From the NCBI RefSeq assembly GCF_016862675.1, contig NZ_BONK01000003.1, positions 186,001 to 250,000 on the forward strand: DNA of 64,000 nt, read 5' to 3'. A program made the position numbers and the translations under genes. Origin of the DNA: Cellulomonas chitinilytica (GTDB lineage: Bacteria; Actinomycetota; Actinomycetes; Actinomycetales; Cellulomonadaceae). The notes under the pieces were generated by a model. The model worked only from the letters and a program-made list of their open reading frames with translations, was not told where the DNA came from and searched no databases. Below are positions 63,386 through 64,000 of this stretch, in pieces (within the stretch, counting starts at the first letter, position 1; every line of letters starts with the position of its first letter).

Positions 63386-63814
63386 ATGACGCAGCCGTCG
63401 TACGACGTCGTCGAGGTCGTCGCCATGCAGCTCATCGGGTCCGACGCCAGTGTCATCCCGGTCAGCTCCGAGTTCTCCTTCCGGACAACCGATCCGTACA
63501 CGGTGCGCGCAGTCTTCACGGGCCCGCACACCATGTCGACGTGGCTCCTCGGCCGCGAGCTCCTCTCTCTGGGGATGCACGCGGGATCCGAGGCGCCCGC
63601 CGGGACGGGTGACGTGCAGGTGTGGCGCGACGAAGACCCCGATTACACCCTCATCTCGCTCAGCGGCGTCGAAGGCAGCGCGCTGCTCGCGGCACCGACC
63701 GAGCCCATCGCCCGCTTCCTCGCCGCCACCGAGGCACTCGTGCCGCTCGGCACGGAGAGCGCCCGCATGGAGACGGAGATCACCGCCCTGATCGCCGCCC
63801 TCCTCACGGCCTGA
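63386..63814 (+). CDS. SsgA-family cell-division/sporulation regulator
   Basis: 142 residues of the SsgA/SsgB family, which in Streptomyces positions FtsZ (SsgB) and controls septation. Recognisable stretches are SFRTTDPYTVRAVFTG, WLLGRELLSLGMHAGSEAPAGTGDVQVW and LISLSGVEGSALLAAPTEPIARFLAATEALVPLGTE. ATG at 63386 with a perfect AGGAGG 5 bases ahead. It resembles SsgB more than SsgA by length, and the organism is presumably non-sporulating. A hairpin follows its stop. Confidence 0.88.
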   Translation: MTQPSYDVVEVVAMQLIGSDASVIPVSSEFSFRTTDPYTVRAVFTGPHTMSTWLLGRELLSLGMHAGSEAPAGTGDVQVWRDEDPDYTLISLSGVEGSALLAAPTEPIARFLAATEALVPLGTESARMETEITALIAALLTA

Positions 63815-63827
63815 CACCGACCTCGAC

Positions 63828-63857
63828 GACCGGTCCTGCCCCACGGCAGGGCCGGTC
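63828..63857. terminator. Terminator after SsgA-family gene (possibly bidirectional)
   Basis: Arms 63828-63840 and 63845-63857 form a 13-bp stem with one wobble pair and a 4-base loop. It lies between two converging genes and may end both. Confidence 0.75.
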
Positions 63858-63877
63858 GCCGCACGTCCGGGCCGGCT

Positions 63878-64000
63878 CTACGGGTCGACGTCCTCGGCGA
63901 CCTTCGCCTGGAACAGCCGCTGCGCCTCCACGGAGACCGGCCCGAGCGAGATGTCGACCTCGTCGAGCGACGCCACCGGCGACACGTTGCGGATCGACCC
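63878..64000 (-). CDS. Unidentified gene, C-terminal 40 residues only
   Basis: The stop TAG is at 63878-63880 and the frame is open to the window edge. The visible tail, GSIRNVSPVASLDEVDISLG and then PVSVEAQRLFQAKVAEDVDP, has no motif I recognise. High GC at third positions supports coding. Confidence 0.5.
   Translation of the reverse strand, partial: GSIRNVSPVASLDEVDISLGPVSVEAQRLFQAKVAEDVDP

Overview
The window is typical of a high-GC actinobacterium and looks like Cellulomonas or a close relative. Codon third positions are almost all G or C, GTG starts are common, several genes appear to be leaderless, and there are actinobacterial signature genes: PimA/PatA/PgsA phosphatidylinositol-mannoside genes, a cell-division regulator of the SsgA family, an Rv2578c-type radical SAM protein, and MMPL. 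From memory, the housekeeping genes follow the order of the M. tuberculosis block from aroQ (Rv2537c) to thrS (Rv2614c), so most of the window is conserved chromosomal backbone. I see no insertion sequence, prophage or CRISPR array.

Layout. 1-399: 3' part of a SatD-like gene behind a perfect palindrome. 449-3840: shikimate genes aroQ, aroB, aroK, aroC (minus strand). 3998-22319: a complete type IV pilus locus on the minus strand. It holds the assembly ATPase (pilB), retraction ATPase (pilT), platform (pilC), two near-duplicate major pilins, a large adhesin-like minor pilin, five further minor pilins or PilX-like proteins in two sub-operons, the prepilin peptidase (pilD) and the inner-membrane alignment genes pilM, pilN and pilO. 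22433-29466: aroE, mltG, ruvX, alaS, two small envelope genes and rpsD. So the pilus locus splits aroE from aroCKBQ. 29713-42540: rarA, an MMPL transporter, a GNAT protein, aspS, a LexA-boxed radical SAM gene, hisS, an MBL hydrolase, a membrane cyclophilin and a DUF349 protein. 42686-53175: an AbiEi-like protein, relA, apt, secF, secD, yajC, ruvB, ruvA, ruvC and yebC. 53191-56718: the PLP synthase genes pdxT and pdxS, with kynureninase and a Nudix gene between them. 56817-62874: a LemA-like protein, pimA, patA, pgsA, a HIT protein and thrS. 63056-64000: tRNA-Val(CAC), an SsgA-family gene and the end of an unidentified gene.

Most notable result. Five sites inside the pilus locus share one promoter architecture, TCAAGTCC-N12-GCCGATRA. 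They lie ahead of pilB, pilT, both major pilins and pilM. This closely resembles the FliA/WhiG (sigma-28 class) consensus, so pilus transcription is probably under a motility/development-type sigma factor. Most units end in long perfect hairpins without strong T-tracts. The two pilins share 119 identical bases, which could allow recombination. Other regulatory signals are LexA boxes at the radical SAM gene and at ruvA, and six -10 hexamers placed 6-8 bases before start codons, which suggest leaderless mRNAs. Ten gene junctions overlap by GTGA, so translational coupling appears widespread.
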